From positions 341,589 through 405,588 of the forward strand of contig NZ_JAPHOQ010000002.1 of assembly GCF_026191355.1 (NCBI RefSeq): 64,000 nt of DNA, written 5' to 3'. The notes under the pieces were generated by a model that searched no databases, was not told the DNA's origin, and saw only the letters and a list, made by a program, of their open reading frames with translations. This stretch comes from Legionella sheltonii. Lineage in GTDB: Bacteria; Pseudomonadota; Gammaproteobacteria; Legionellales; Legionellaceae. The translations under genes and the position numbers were made by a program. The number at the start of each line of letters is the position of its first letter. Positions within the stretch are counted from its first letter, which is position 1. This document shows, in pieces, positions 26,822 through 35,953 of this stretch.

Positions 26822-28006
26822 ATGAGAGCAGTACGAGAGTTACGTAAACCCCACTCCCCCCTCCAGTACTCTATATTAAAAGAAGTACATCTGGACAATA
26901 AACCGAGTTTGATAGCCGGTATTTTTTCTGGCGACCGATGGCGTCATCGCAGTATGGGCTTAACATTAGACCAGATTACAGATCAAAAGAAGTTTGAAGA
27001 ATTGCAATCTGATGCATCGAATAATTTAAAATTATGGGAAAAAGATAAAGTAGATCCTCCGCAAAAAGTTGAGGTAGTACATCAGGATTTTGGGGAGGCA
27101 ACCCTAGAGGCAACTAAAAAGCATGGAAAAATATATCCTGTCCTCAACATGGCCAATTCGTTATTTCCTGGTGGAGCTGTTCTAGAAGGAGGAAGTGCCC
27201 AAGAAGAAAATATGTGGCATCGTTCAACTTGTGCGCGTTCATTACTTGCCAAAGGAGTTTATTATGATAAGGCACAAAAATGTTTTTTATATGATGAGAG
27301 CTCCAGAAAACTTTTAAATGCACAAGCACAAATGAGTCCTGAAGAACTGGAATCTTTAAGTATAAGACGTGGAGTAAAAACTCCTGAGGCCTTTAAAGTC
27401 TTTATGGATGATCAACCCCAGATTTGTTTTCGAGGAAAAGAAATTTTAGTTCCCATAGTGCTCGAAGAAGAGTTCACATCAAAGAAAATATTAACTACTG
27501 ACACTAAATTGAGCTACACATTCCTTCCAAAAGAACAAATATTCCCTTTTTATGAAATCAGATCAGCTGCTCCTGAGCTCATAGGTAAAAAAATCGACTT
27601 TAATAATAAAGAATTTTTAAAGGAATATATACACGATTTAAGCCGTCGAATAGGAGCTCAACTGGATACTTTGATACTTAAAGGAAAAACTAATGCAGTC
27701 TTAGGCGCATGGGGATGTGGAAGTTTTAGAAATAATCCTGAAATTGTTGCCCAGATATATCGTGAAGAAATTACAAAGCGAGCGGAACATTTTCAACACA
27801 TTGTATTCCCCATAATCGGAACAGAACATGATGCAAACTTCCAAATATTTAAAAAACATTTAGATGGTCTAGAGCTTGGACATTTAGCAAACAAATCAAG
27901 TTTAAAGGGCGTGGCGCAGGCGTTGCTTAATACCTATAGTCTTTATGCCTCAAGAGATAAGAAAACTACACCTCAGGAAGAAACCTCTAAGACTCCATCA
28001 CCCTAG
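26822..28006 (+). CDS. PARG-like (microbial type) ADP-ribose glycohydrolase, candidate effector
   Basis: A 394-residue protein. Residues 104-135 (PVLNMANS-FPGGAV-EGGSAQEE) match the macrodomain-fold microbial PARG/TIGR02452 pattern PVLNxANxxxPGGG...QEE. One Gly is replaced by Ala (PGGA), but the QEE with its catalytic Glu (E128-E129) is kept. The distal LGAWGCGSFRNNPE near residue 296 matches the family GAxGCGxFxN(D)P motif. Such enzymes remove ADP-ribose from proteins. There is no signal peptide; the C-terminal 50 residues are polar. AAGGA precedes the ATG. An ADP-ribosyltransferase-like gene follows 370 bp downstream on the same strand. Confidence 0.8.
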   Translation: MRAVRELRKPHSPLQYSILKEVHLDNKPSLIAGIFSGDRWRHRSMGLTLDQITDQKKFEELQSDASNNLKLWEKDKVDPPQKVEVVHQDFGEATLEATKKHGKIYPVLNMANSLFPGGAVLEGGSAQEENMWHRSTCARSLLAKGVYYDKAQKCFLYDESSRKLLNAQAQMSPEELESLSIRRGVKTPEAFKVFMDDQPQICFRGKEILVPIVLEEEFTSKKILTTDTKLSYTFLPKEQIFPFYEIRSAAPELIGKKIDFNNKEFLKEYIHDLSRRIGAQLDTLILKGKTNAVLGAWGCGSFRNNPEIVAQIYREEITKRAEHFQHIVFPIIGTEHDANFQIFKKHLDGLELGHLANKSSLKGVAQALLNTYSLYASRDKKTTPQEETSKTPSP

Positions 28007-28376
28007 CTATTCGCCTTTTTAATTGGTTTGGTAGAACAAATCATAGGCTATTCCATGCACGCGCGAATCTATTCATTGAGCCTAAAGATGGATTTCCGCA
28101 TGCAAGGGAATGACAAAGATGCAGTTCATTATCTGCTCCGCTCTTTAATTAAAGGGACGACCAAACTTTTTTTGCAAAAAAACAACCACTAACCAAACAC
28201 TTAATGAATCTTTAAAAAACACCATAACCCAAAAATCATCAAAATGAACGAAAGAATATCCATTTTTCATTCAACAAAACAAAATTTATTTGGTATGATC
28301 CTTTTTAAAACACCAAGATCATATATCGGTCTTTCTTTTATTTAACTTGTTTAAATAACATCTGGGTATTTCTACT
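28007..28376. other. 370-bp interval without a gene
   Basis: AT-rich, no convincing frame. It holds a degenerate palindromic repeat (GATTTCCGCATGCAAGGGAATGAC, about 28090-28113). The distance suggests the downstream gene has its own promoter, but none is clear enough to call. Confidence 0.35.
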
Positions 28377-29447
28377 ATGCAATCACGATTAGCACAATCT
28401 GCACTAAGAACACTAGCGACTTTTAATAAAAGTGTATTGTCCTCTCTGAACAAAACACAGGGTTCCCTATTTTCGCCTTTGTCTAATAAGTTGGATACAA
28501 CTTATCCAAGATTATCGCCAACTGAAATAAATGAAGGTATTGCTCAATTGCATGACAGTCTTTCATCAGATAAGAACTTTATTTTTAGAGGAACCGAAGG
28601 AACTCAAGAAGTTCATGAGGCAATGACTACTGATTATCTGGGCATGTCTTCCATACAAAGAAAAAAAGCACCAAGCCACGATCTGGTCGATTACCTCGTA
28701 AGCAATAACAGTAGATACTTTTTTTCTACCTCTCCCTGTAAATACACGGTAAGACCTTATGCGGCAGGAATATCGATTATCCCGTGTAAAGGTTATATAT
28801 GGGTATTGGGATTGCCCAAAGTGTACACAATCCCACAAAAACATTTGTTCTTAAATGAAGAAATGTTTGATAGTTATTCAAGAAGACAAATTCAACAATT
28901 AGAAAAAGACGAAAAATATCATCCCATTAAGGATACAGCAGCGAATAATAATGAAATAACAGTGATCGTTGGTGCTCGTAAAGAGGATAATTGGGCATTC
29001 AAAGTTTCTGAAGATGTAGCGAAAATAATTCAAGTTAGAGGACCAGGTCGTTTATTAAGTAAATTTATGTCTTCAGATGAAATTGTACATGTCCAAGACT
29101 GGACGAATCCTGAGTTCAAAAAAAGAGTATGGTCTCTTGAAGTAGTATTCTCGGAAGGAGTTAGCGCGAAATATTTTGATAAAATGAATTTCAGAGCTCG
29201 AGAGCTCGGATTAATAACGAGCGATGAACGGTTGCTTACACTCGATGATGCAAGTAGCGTGGTCGACTCTGAGGAGTTATATAATCTTAACGCGAACTAT
29301 CGTACAACTGAGACTCATCGTGTATTAAAAGTTCATAAAGACATTCCTTTAGGACACAAAGAATCACTACTTGAGTACATAGTAGCTGAAATTAGAAGTA
29401 AAAAATTAGAAGAAATTGAACACAGAGATTGCCCATATACTTTATAA
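28377..29447 (+). CDS. R-S-E type mono-ADP-ribosyltransferase-like protein, candidate effector
   Basis: A 356-residue protein. Residues 66-200 carry the three-part signature of the R-S-E ADP-ribosyltransferase clade in the right order and spacing: FIFRGTEG (Arg71, NAD contact), RYFFSTSP (STS at 117-119), and NNNEITVI (Glu193). The residue two before the Glu is Asn rather than the usual Glu or Gln, so target preference is uncertain. No signal peptide. It shares this arrangement with the protein at 57307-58425. It follows a PARG-like gene, the reverse activity by family. The start has no clear Shine-Dalgarno. Confidence 0.7.
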   Translation: MQSRLAQSALRTLATFNKSVLSSLNKTQGSLFSPLSNKLDTTYPRLSPTEINEGIAQLHDSLSSDKNFIFRGTEGTQEVHEAMTTDYLGMSSIQRKKAPSHDLVDYLVSNNSRYFFSTSPCKYTVRPYAAGISIIPCKGYIWVLGLPKVYTIPQKHLFLNEEMFDSYSRRQIQQLEKDEKYHPIKDTAANNNEITVIVGARKEDNWAFKVSEDVAKIIQVRGPGRLLSKFMSSDEIVHVQDWTNPEFKKRVWSLEVVFSEGVSAKYFDKMNFRARELGLITSDERLLTLDDASSVVDSEELYNLNANYRTTETHRVLKVHKDIPLGHKESLLEYIVAEIRSKKLEEIEHRDCPYTL

Positions 29448-29590
29448 ATATTGATTTAGCCTTCATCTAAATTAGCTATAAAGCCAGTCTTATTAAGTTC
29501 ATAACCGAAGAAATTAGGACTGAACAAAATTAGAGGAACTGCCGGGAACAGACAGCTCACACACTATATGAGTTGATTTATAATCAAAAC

Positions 29591-29616
29591 GCCCTTCTCC
29601 TCGAGGAGAGAAGGGC
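29591..29616. terminator. hairpin downstream of the ADP-ribosyltransferase-like gene
   Basis: GCCCTTCTC / GAGAAGGGC form a 9-bp stem around CTCGAGGA, 143 bp after the stop of the ADP-ribosyltransferase-like gene and near the 3' end of the amidase remnant. No T tract. It may be part of a repeat. Confidence 0.45.
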
Positions 29617-29630
29617 TCCGATAAGGCGGA

Positions 29631-30211
29631 TCAGGGTAATTCATCCCTCTCCCATTGAGCCGGATATCTGGCCCCACCTCCATGATCGCCTGCTATCCCC
29701 ATCGGCGAAGCATGACTTGCAATGAGCACAGCCTCCCTCCACTACTCCCTCCACTTGAGTAATCAGGTTTCAGCGGATAATTCGTACGTCCATAAACTAA
29801 ATTATCGATTTCTAATGAGAGGCCTAATTCTGGCGTATTGGTCAAACCTAAAAAAATACTTCCCTTTCGCATTAAACGAGAAATAACTGTGGTTTCCTGA
29901 TGGCATAAAGTATTCATTAAGCCTTGTGTGCCAAACGTAACAATATGGTTTGGAACAGCATATAAATCTTTCGCTGTAAAAGGGATACCAAATAATTCAT
30001 CGGGTATAAAGTGAGTGTCTTTGAGCTTTTGATCCGCCTCAAAAGCAGCTTGACGGGCAACAGAGAAATCAGTTTGTACTAAAGCATTTATTATTGGATT
30101 TACTCTTTCTATTTCCCGAACAAAAGACTCAAGTAGCTCCGAAACCGTCAATTCACGACGGCGAATTAATTTTGCTAATGTCTTAACTGAAAGCTGATTC
30201 AATTCTGGCAT
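29631..30211 (-). pseudogene. amidase-signature enzyme, frameshifted and 3'-truncated
   Basis: The first frame (29693-30211) encodes an amidase-family N terminus with the catalytic Lys (FTAKDL, near residue 92) and the Ser-rich SSGGSSGG segment. It then leaves the family in RLCSLQVML. Restoring one base after the second SSGG returns the family sequence AVLIASHASPMGIAGDHGGG, carried by another frame to a stop at 29631. The rest of the roughly 450-residue enzyme is missing. A dead gene; it once hydrolysed an amide, substrate unknown. Confidence 0.85.
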
Positions 30212-30353
30212 ATTTTTCTTCCAATCTTTACCAGGGAGGGGTTTCTGCTTTCCCTCTTAAAGAAAAAAGCTCCCCCTAAGAGATGGTACTATTTTTATAA
30301 TCTAAACTGAAATTAGATTACTTTTTCATCCTCAAATGGATTGTCATATTGAT

Positions 30354-30389
30354 AATGGCTCTTCTTAAATGAATTAAAGAAGAGCCATT
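30354..30389. terminator. hairpin after the small lipoprotein gene
   Basis: A perfect 13-bp stem (AATGGCTCTTCTT / AAGAAGAGCCATT) with a 10-base loop lies 5 bp beyond the stop of the minus-strand lipoprotein gene. No T run on the minus strand; probable terminator. Confidence 0.65.
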
Positions 30390-30394
30390 TTGGA

Positions 30395-30709
30395 TTAACG
30401 AACAAGAACATAGCGACCGTTTTCCAGTACATAGTGATGGCCATTATGATAAACAACGTGCTTATTATGGTAACTCGCTGGATGGCCGGTTACAACGCCA
30501 ACCCCTGTATCAACTACCCTTCCAACCCCGTTACCTATAAATGCACCTGTATCAGCGACATAACCTACCCCAGTACCTACAACGTGCGCGGTGTAACCTA
30601 CACCGGCTCCTACGGTTGAATTGCTGTATTGGCTTACATTATTCATTGTATTACAACCAACCAAGCTTAAAGACATGAGCATAGTTGATGAGATTATTAT
30701 TCGTTTCAT
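30395..30709 (-). CDS. small putative lipoprotein, Gly/Val-rich
   Basis: A 104-residue protein with a lipobox LVGC at residues 16-19, so the mature lipoprotein starts at Cys19. A central Gly/Val/Thr-rich stretch (GVGYTAHVVGTGVGY, residues 36-50, repeated loosely) could insert in or lie on a membrane. The end is His/Tyr-rich (HNKHVVYHNGHHYVLENG). AAGGAG precedes the ATG. Function unknown. Confidence 0.78.
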   Translation of the reverse strand: MKRIIISSTMLMSLSLVGCNTMNNVSQYSNSTVGAGVGYTAHVVGTGVGYVADTGAFIGNGVGRVVDTGVGVVTGHPASYHNKHVVYHNGHHYVLENGRYVLVR

Positions 30710-30988
30710 AGTTCACTCCTTGACTCTGACACATAATGACCACGCAATACACATATTGATCATTATAAGTATATATAGTTGATAAACAGGGTGTTTGTTA
30801 GGGATTTTCAGAAATATTTCTGTTGGTTTGTTTGAGGAAAATTAGGGATTTGAATTCTTAGCATGTATACGGTAATCAGGATGCATCTATAAAAAATAGG
30901 CAATATCTATGAGAGTTTTTACAATGAACACTTTAGTGATACTGCCTAGCAAATTAACTTATCGATTTCGGCTACTGCCTCATTCTAT

Positions 30989-31207
30989 TTAGAAAGTTTG
31001 CTCATAAGCCGCAGGGCTGTTTTCTTCGAAATTTCTAAAGTTTTGTTCCGCTTCATTTTTCTTTTCGATATTAAAACAATCCTTTCTCTCTGCTGGATCT
31101 TTTATGCGCTCACAATTATTGTTTGCATAAGAGTTTGGATTTACTTCATCTGCAGCAAACGCGTTGAATGAAAATAATGCCATAATAAGAACTAATTTTT
31201 TCATCAT
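30989..31207 (-). CDS. small exported protein
   Basis: A 72-residue protein (or 71 from the second ATG) with a signal peptide cut near AFA (residue 18). The mature 54 residues are polar with two Cys (NNCERI, KDCFNI) and may form one disulfide. No known family. Neighbours do not suggest a function. Confidence 0.65.
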   Translation of the reverse strand: MMKKLVLIMALFSFNAFAADEVNPNSYANNNCERIKDPAERKDCFNIEKKNEAEQNFRNFEENSPAAYEQTF

Positions 31208-31311
31208 TGCCCCATGTATTTATTTTTTATTGGCAAGGTAATCATACCTAATTCATACAACAAAATATAGGCAAGCAGGACAATATAGAAGTACTCAAGG
31301 AGCTCAAATAC

Positions 31312-31355
31312 CTGAAGAAGCTAATTTTATTGCTTTTAGCTGAGGTTATTTGAGC
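31312..31355. terminator. imperfect hairpin after the 31419-32300 gene
   Basis: GCTCAAATACCT...AGCTAA pairs with TTAGCTGAGGTTATTTGAGC over about 20 bp with small bulges. It lies 64 bp beyond the stop of the minus-strand gene and could terminate it. Confidence 0.5.
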
Positions 31356-31418
31356 ACACAAAACTAATTATAAGCAAACTGCGTGCCCCAAAAAGTCATG
31401 AACTACAATGAAGAAGCG

Positions 31419-32300
31419 TTAAATGGGAAGTAGACTAAAAGATGAATCCAACTCCTCACGATACTTGCTTACTTGTTTCTGTTGAGACTCATCAATCACT
31501 ATTTGCTCAACCGCGGTTACTAGTGCATAAGGTAAAGGTTTGACCGCTGTCGCCAAAAAGACCATTTGGTTATTATCACTACCTTTAAAAAGCGAATTAT
31601 TTAGCCCTTGCACCGTGTCTTGTGTCTGCTGTATTTGTTTTACCAGTTGGTCTGCCTGGTCCTTCGCTTTAGTTGCATAATGATACGTAGCATATGCGCC
31701 ACCCAATAAGAGTGGTAACCCAATAATCAATGGGACAACAGACCCAATAGAAGCTAAAACCAATACGAATCCTGTGACCACAGCGAATGCAGACAATGCC
31801 GAATTAAAACAACTATCAGCGGTAGATAATAATTGATGATTAAGTGCCGAAATCTTTTCAATAAATTGAGTTAAACCTTCCTTCTTGTCAGCAAAGTAAA
31901 TATCGCTGTAAATACCGTGATTACGACTTTGTCTTCCTTGTATCGCAGCAAGATGGTATAACATCATATCAATAATATGGGCTAGATCGGAAATCTTCCC
32001 TTTGCGAATATAGGTCATTACCACATTTTGAAGTGTTTTCGACCAATGCGGTTGGGTATTATTAAACTCTCGGGCATACAAGGTCAGCTGTTTGGTAAAT
32101 TGGATGGGTAAGGGCCCTCCAATATCCAAATCAGTGGTGCCACCAAAAAATCGACTATATTGTGGTAAACTGCCAACAAAAGTTTTATTTTTTACTGTCA
32201 CAGTATTCAGTAAACTGACATACATGTAAAATTTAGCGAAATTATCAGTCTTTTGATTTTCAATCAGTTCACATAATGAAGACAATTGGCTCGATGGCAT
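31419..32300 (-). CDS. hypothetical protein with a C-terminal transmembrane hairpin, candidate effector
   Basis: The frame is open to a TTG at 32366, but the best ATGs are at 32339 and 32300; I chose 32300 (MPSSQLSS, about 293 residues) because GAG precedes it. The first 170 residues are mainly helical and soluble. Two adjacent hydrophobic segments (AVVTGFVLVLASIG and VVPLIIGLPLLLGG) follow, then a polar tail. Soluble N terminus plus a membrane hairpin and no signal peptide is common among Legionella effectors (inference). It is divergent from the Rab-like GTPase gene, 335 bp away. Confidence 0.6.
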   Translation of the reverse strand: MPSSQLSSLCELIENQKTDNFAKFYMYVSLLNTVTVKNKTFVGSLPQYSRFFGGTTDLDIGGPLPIQFTKQLTLYAREFNNTQPHWSKTLQNVVMTYIRKGKISDLAHIIDMMLYHLAAIQGRQSRNHGIYSDIYFADKKEGLTQFIEKISALNHQLLSTADSCFNSALSAFAVVTGFVLVLASIGSVVPLIIGLPLLLGGAYATYHYATKAKDQADQLVKQIQQTQDTVQGLNNSLFKGSDNNQMVFLATAVKPLPYALVTAVEQIVIDESQQKQVSKYREELDSSFSLLPI

Positions 32301-32601
32301 TATTTTTCTCAGGCTGTAAAAAATTGGTAATCGTACCATAAGATAAGATAAAAGATAACTTATCAATCGATAATGAATTGTATAAAATATCCAATTCAGA
32401 GCCAGTCGAGGCAGAGTACTTTATAGGTAAATGCCATTGTAATTTCAGCCACTGCTTCTCGGTTTATCACTTGAACATATAAAGGATCCTAGGCCCCCTT
32501 CATAATCTCATGATTGAATGTTGTTGATTCATTTATCTCCTTCGATGATTTGCAAAATCAATTCAGGTTGGATTGATACATAAAAATCATTGTGAATTTT
32601 T

Positions 32602-32629
32602 TTTAATCAAATTATTATGGTTGATTAAA
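32602..32629. promoter_or_regulatory. perfect inverted repeat just upstream of the Rab-like gene
   Basis: TTTAATCAA (32602-32610) and TTGATTAAA (32621-32629) form a 9-bp inverted repeat with a 10-base spacer, 6 bp before the ATG, where a Shine-Dalgarno would be expected but none is seen. It could be an operator or an RNA hairpin controlling translation. Confidence 0.5.
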
Positions 32630-32635
32630 TCATAA

Positions 32636-33697
32636 ATGACCAATTTACTTGCTATGACCAGACTTAATATTGAGAAAAATAATAATCGACCGATTAAAAT
32701 TTCCCTTATGGGAAGCTCAGGTTCTGGTAAAACACAACTCCGTATTGCCTTAGAAGGTAAAGAATATCATCCCGATTTTTTCCCTTCGATGGGAATGGAG
32801 TTTTCAAGATTTAATAGTATATTTGATTATGAGGTTTGCACGCTTCCTGGAGCTCTGAGGTATAAATTTAGTGGATTTATACAAGGGTTAATACCTAATA
32901 CCGTAAAGAATTCAGACATTAACATCATCTGCATAGATCCCTCCGAGAGGGATTCATTTAAAGAGGCTTGGTACTATGCTCGAGAGATCCGCAAAGTAGA
33001 TACGAAAGCCCCCATCGTGATTGCCTTAACGCAACTGGATAAAAACTTGCCATGGAGGGTATCCGATGGAGAAATTCAAAGATTTAAGCTTTTTTATGGA
33101 ATTACAAACGACACGATTGGCACGAGTGCAGCCCAAGGCGAAGAGGGCATTAAGGAATTGCGTGCGCTCACCCTTGCGCTCAAAAGGAAGTTACGTGGTG
33201 AGCAGGCAGAACCTGAAACAATGCTCACTTTAAACGATGTCCTACTGAACATTGAAAATTTTTGTCAAATGGCGAAAACTGGCTTAAGCGAATTAATGCA
33301 ACACATTGAGAAATATCTTAAAAAACGCCCACCTCTTGCCAAACTTCCCCCAAAACTACAAAAGGCATGTTTGGCGGTACAAAATTTAATAGTTCAATTA
33401 GAAAAAGCGAAAGACATTCCCGAGCATCTAAGCCAGGTTTCTGAAATAGAAAAGAAAAACGCCCTGCTTGACGCATATCAGCAAGCAGTCGGTTATTTTG
33501 TGGAAAAAGTGAATAAAAATGTATTAAAAGTAAATCCTCCTCAGCATATCCTGCATGTGATACTACGACTGCTCCGCGCCCCCTTTATTGGATTTCGTAT
33601 GTATAATGATAATGAGCTGAAAGAACTTCGACGATTTGAGCAACAAACGAGCCTAAAAGAAGAATTACAAAGTATGAAAAATAATAAAGGTCCTTGA
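32636..33697 (+). CDS. Rab/Ras-like GTPase-domain protein with degenerate G3, candidate effector
   Basis: A 353-residue protein. Residues 20-190 follow the small-GTPase layout: P-loop GSSGSGKT (26-33), switch-I-like FPSMGMEF (49-56, compare PTIGIEF), G4 TQLD (132-135) and G5 TSAA (163-166). The G3 region reads CTLPGALRY where Rabs have DTAGQERY, so the magnesium-contacting Asp and catalytic Gln are absent. Residues 200-353 are helical with a basic C-terminal stretch. No signal peptide. GTP binding is plausible, hydrolysis doubtful. No visible Shine-Dalgarno. Confidence 0.72.
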   Translation: MTNLLAMTRLNIEKNNNRPIKISLMGSSGSGKTQLRIALEGKEYHPDFFPSMGMEFSRFNSIFDYEVCTLPGALRYKFSGFIQGLIPNTVKNSDINIICIDPSERDSFKEAWYYAREIRKVDTKAPIVIALTQLDKNLPWRVSDGEIQRFKLFYGITNDTIGTSAAQGEEGIKELRALTLALKRKLRGEQAEPETMLTLNDVLLNIENFCQMAKTGLSELMQHIEKYLKKRPPLAKLPPKLQKACLAVQNLIVQLEKAKDIPEHLSQVSEIEKKNALLDAYQQAVGYFVEKVNKNVLKVNPPQHILHVILRLLRAPFIGFRMYNDNELKELRRFEQQTSLKEELQSMKNNKGP

Positions 33698-33770
33698 TTT
33701 AAATAAAGATAAACAAGGTACTTATGAAAAAAATGCCGATATTCTTTTGTTATTTATGGGGGGATTTGAG

Positions 33771-34055
33771 TTACTGAGAAGTAGTGCTTATTAAGCGTAT
33801 GCCAATTGAAGGTTTTGGTATTGAAATCCACATAGTAAAATACCTCGGATCAGCATCAGGATATTCTTTAATCATTCGCTCTGCCAGGAGTTTCGTGCGT
33901 TGTTTAATGGCACTCTGTGTAAGCGCCTCCCCTTTTCCATCAAATTTATCTTCATCAATTTCCCTGATAGGAAGAGCTTTGGACCATACTCTTTGAGCTA
34001 CTTTATTCTTTAATTCCTGAATTCCCTGTAACTGTTTAAGAATTACTTCTTTCAC
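33771..34055 (-). CDS. small hypothetical protein (GTG start)
   Basis: An upstream ATG at 34151 extends the frame, but GGAGG at 34062-34066 lies six bases before a GTG at 34055, and the extra residues look non-coding. The 94-residue product starts VKEVILKQLQG, is helical and charged, and ends in a beta-like ISIPKPSIGIRL segment. No family recognised. Confidence 0.6.
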   Translation of the reverse strand: MKEVILKQLQGIQELKNKVAQRVWSKALPIREIDEDKFDGKGEALTQSAIKQRTKLLAERMIKEYPDADPRYFTMWISIPKPSIGIRLISTTSQ

Positions 34056-34218
34056 AACACACCTCCACTGTTTGATATTGAAATTTAGCAATGCATTGTC
34101 TTTGAGGTAAAGGAAAAAAGCAATGAATAAACATAGCCTACAACGAAACAATCAGATGAGAATTTTAAAAGAAATCAGGGATGATGCTCATCCCTAATAT
34201 GTGGTTTTGTTGAACAGG

Positions 34219-35121
34219 TTACTTATGCTCAAACGTAACCATAGAATAAGTTTCAGCTGTATAGTAGGGCTCTTGGTCCACTTCATATTCTTTGGCTAAC
34301 TCTGCGGCCGTTTTATGATCAACACATTGTATTCCCAGCTCACTGCATAGAGAAACAATTTCACTTGGTTCAAAAAAAGTTTTAAAAGGAGATTTTTTAC
34401 TGGCAAACTCATCTAATGTTTTTTCTAAACACTTTTCTTTGGCGGATGAGTCTAATTGCTGTGCTCCTGTTTGCATCAAAGCATGCATATAGTCAAAGGT
34501 GATAACTAAGTGACTAAACTTACTGGATAAATCACGTAAGATTCTGATTACGTCTTCTTTTTCGAGATAGAATGTATTACCTTCCCATAAAATTAAAGTC
34601 GGCTTTGTGAAATCGACATCATTTTTTGCTAACTCTGCAATTAAATCACCTTTAACATAATCCAGACCAATATAAGTAGCATTTTTGTTAACGTATTGCT
34701 CAGCATATATCTGTTCTTTACATTTTAAAATTTGTGGCTGATCAATTTCAAAAAAGCGTACACCAAGTTGTTGCGTATATTTCAGTTTGCGTACAGGTAA
34801 GGTATCAAAGCCACTACCTAAAATAATAACCTGCTTTACTTCTTTGTTTTTCACAGCATCTGATACGGTTTTTCTAAAAAAACGTGTTCTCGTAGCCAAT
34901 GGCAACCACATTCTTTTGTCGAGTCTTTGCTCTGCTTCCTCTTTAACTTGTTCATTAACAAAATTCTGCATCAGAGGATCTTTAAATAAATCGTCTTCTC
35001 TTGCGCCTTGCTTTTGTGTCAATGTTGGCCAATTTTTTTTAGATTTAGCCTCATTCTTCCAATAATTCGCTAACAAGGAGGTGGTAGCAACATTATGGTC
35101 TTTTAAAATTTTTTCATGCAT
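34219..35121 (-). CDS. class I SAM methyltransferase, leucine carboxyl methyltransferase (LCM) family
   Basis: A 300-residue protein of the LCM/PPM methyltransferase-like family (TIGR00027 type). Motif I is KQVIILGSGFDTLPVR near residue 98. FFEIDQP follows with the ribose-binding acidic residue, and LILWEGNTFYL is the family substrate-side loop. These enzymes methylate carboxyl or hydroxyl groups; the substrate here is unknown. The gene ends an apparent two-gene operon, 13 bp after the hydrolase gene. Confidence 0.87.
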   Translation of the reverse strand: MHEKILKDHNVATTSLLANYWKNEAKSKKNWPTLTQKQGAREDDLFKDPLMQNFVNEQVKEEAEQRLDKRMWLPLATRTRFFRKTVSDAVKNKEVKQVIILGSGFDTLPVRKLKYTQQLGVRFFEIDQPQILKCKEQIYAEQYVNKNATYIGLDYVKGDLIAELAKNDVDFTKPTLILWEGNTFYLEKEDVIRILRDLSSKFSHLVITFDYMHALMQTGAQQLDSSAKEKCLEKTLDEFASKKSPFKTFFEPSEIVSLCSELGIQCVDHKTAAELAKEYEVDQEPYYTAETYSMVTFEHK

Positions 35122-35134
35122 AAAAGCAACTCTC

Positions 35135-35854
35135 TTATTTTAATAATTCATCTATAATCTGCTTCATGCCTGAATAATAGGCAGCATGATCGGCGTCTAA
35201 ATATACAATATTATCGGTAACTTCTCTACTCATGCGTAATTGATCACTTAAGAGTAGCGCGTGATCATAACGGCAAACCAAAGAGCGCTTAGAAATACGA
35301 GTAAACTGTTCGCCGATATGAACTGGTTCAGTAAATGGTCGTAAAGGTTGTGCCTGTAATTTGGATAATGCTTTTTGCGTGTCCTCTTCACTACAACAGT
35401 TAAAAAGAACATTGATTAAAGCGGGTGAAAACTGCAGGCGAATTTCTTGTAATGTTTCATCAATAATTAAAAAAGGGGTAAGGTTATTTGATTCGGATTC
35501 TTGCGCTAGTGAAAACAGCGATTTCTGGTTTTGTGGGACATAACCTGCGACAAAAATGAGTTCGCGAATAGCATTTGGAATAACTTCGGCAACCTCTGAA
35601 ATAACTAAACCCGCCATACTATGGCCAACAAGTATAACCTGCTCTTGTTGATGTTGAATTAATTGAACAACACGATTCACATAATCAGCGAGGCCTATTG
35701 AACTGCTTATTTGATTTTTTAAACTGCCATGCCCAGGCAAATCAGGTGTAAACACTTTATGCCCTTTCAGGGAAAGCTCTTCTGCAATACGTTTCCAGCA
35801 CCAAGAAGCATGCCAGGCACCGTGAATTAAGATAAAGGTTTGAGAGTTCTGCAT
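35135..35854 (-). CDS. alpha/beta hydrolase, methyl-esterase-like
   Basis: A 239-residue hydrolase. The HGAWHASWCW oxyanion segment (residues 10-19), nucleophile VGHSMAG (residues 78-84) and late DADHAAYYSG catalytic His resemble the plant methylesterase/hydroxynitrile-lyase group. Only 13 bp separate it from the LCM-family methyltransferase gene, so the pair may add and remove a methyl ester on one metabolite (inference). No signal peptide. Confidence 0.85.
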   Translation of the reverse strand: MQNSQTFILIHGAWHASWCWKRIAEELSLKGHKVFTPDLPGHGSLKNQISSSIGLADYVNRVVQLIQHQQEQVILVGHSMAGLVISEVAEVIPNAIRELIFVAGYVPQNQKSLFSLAQESESNNLTPFLIIDETLQEIRLQFSPALINVLFNCCSEEDTQKALSKLQAQPLRPFTEPVHIGEQFTRISKRSLVCRYDHALLLSDQLRMSREVTDNIVYLDADHAAYYSGMKQIIDELLK

Positions 35855-35953
35855 CGTTTCACTACTAATTAATCCTATTAGTTATTTTAAGAAAATTGAG
35901 ACATTAAGTAAAAGTCCTATAATAGAAAAACAGCCAAACTTACTTTTTACAGA

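Noticed and set aside
29430..29447. Possible CaaX end on the 28377 ADP-ribosyltransferase-like protein (CPYTL)
   Set aside because: The Cys is fifth from the end, so it does not fit the four-residue CaaX box.
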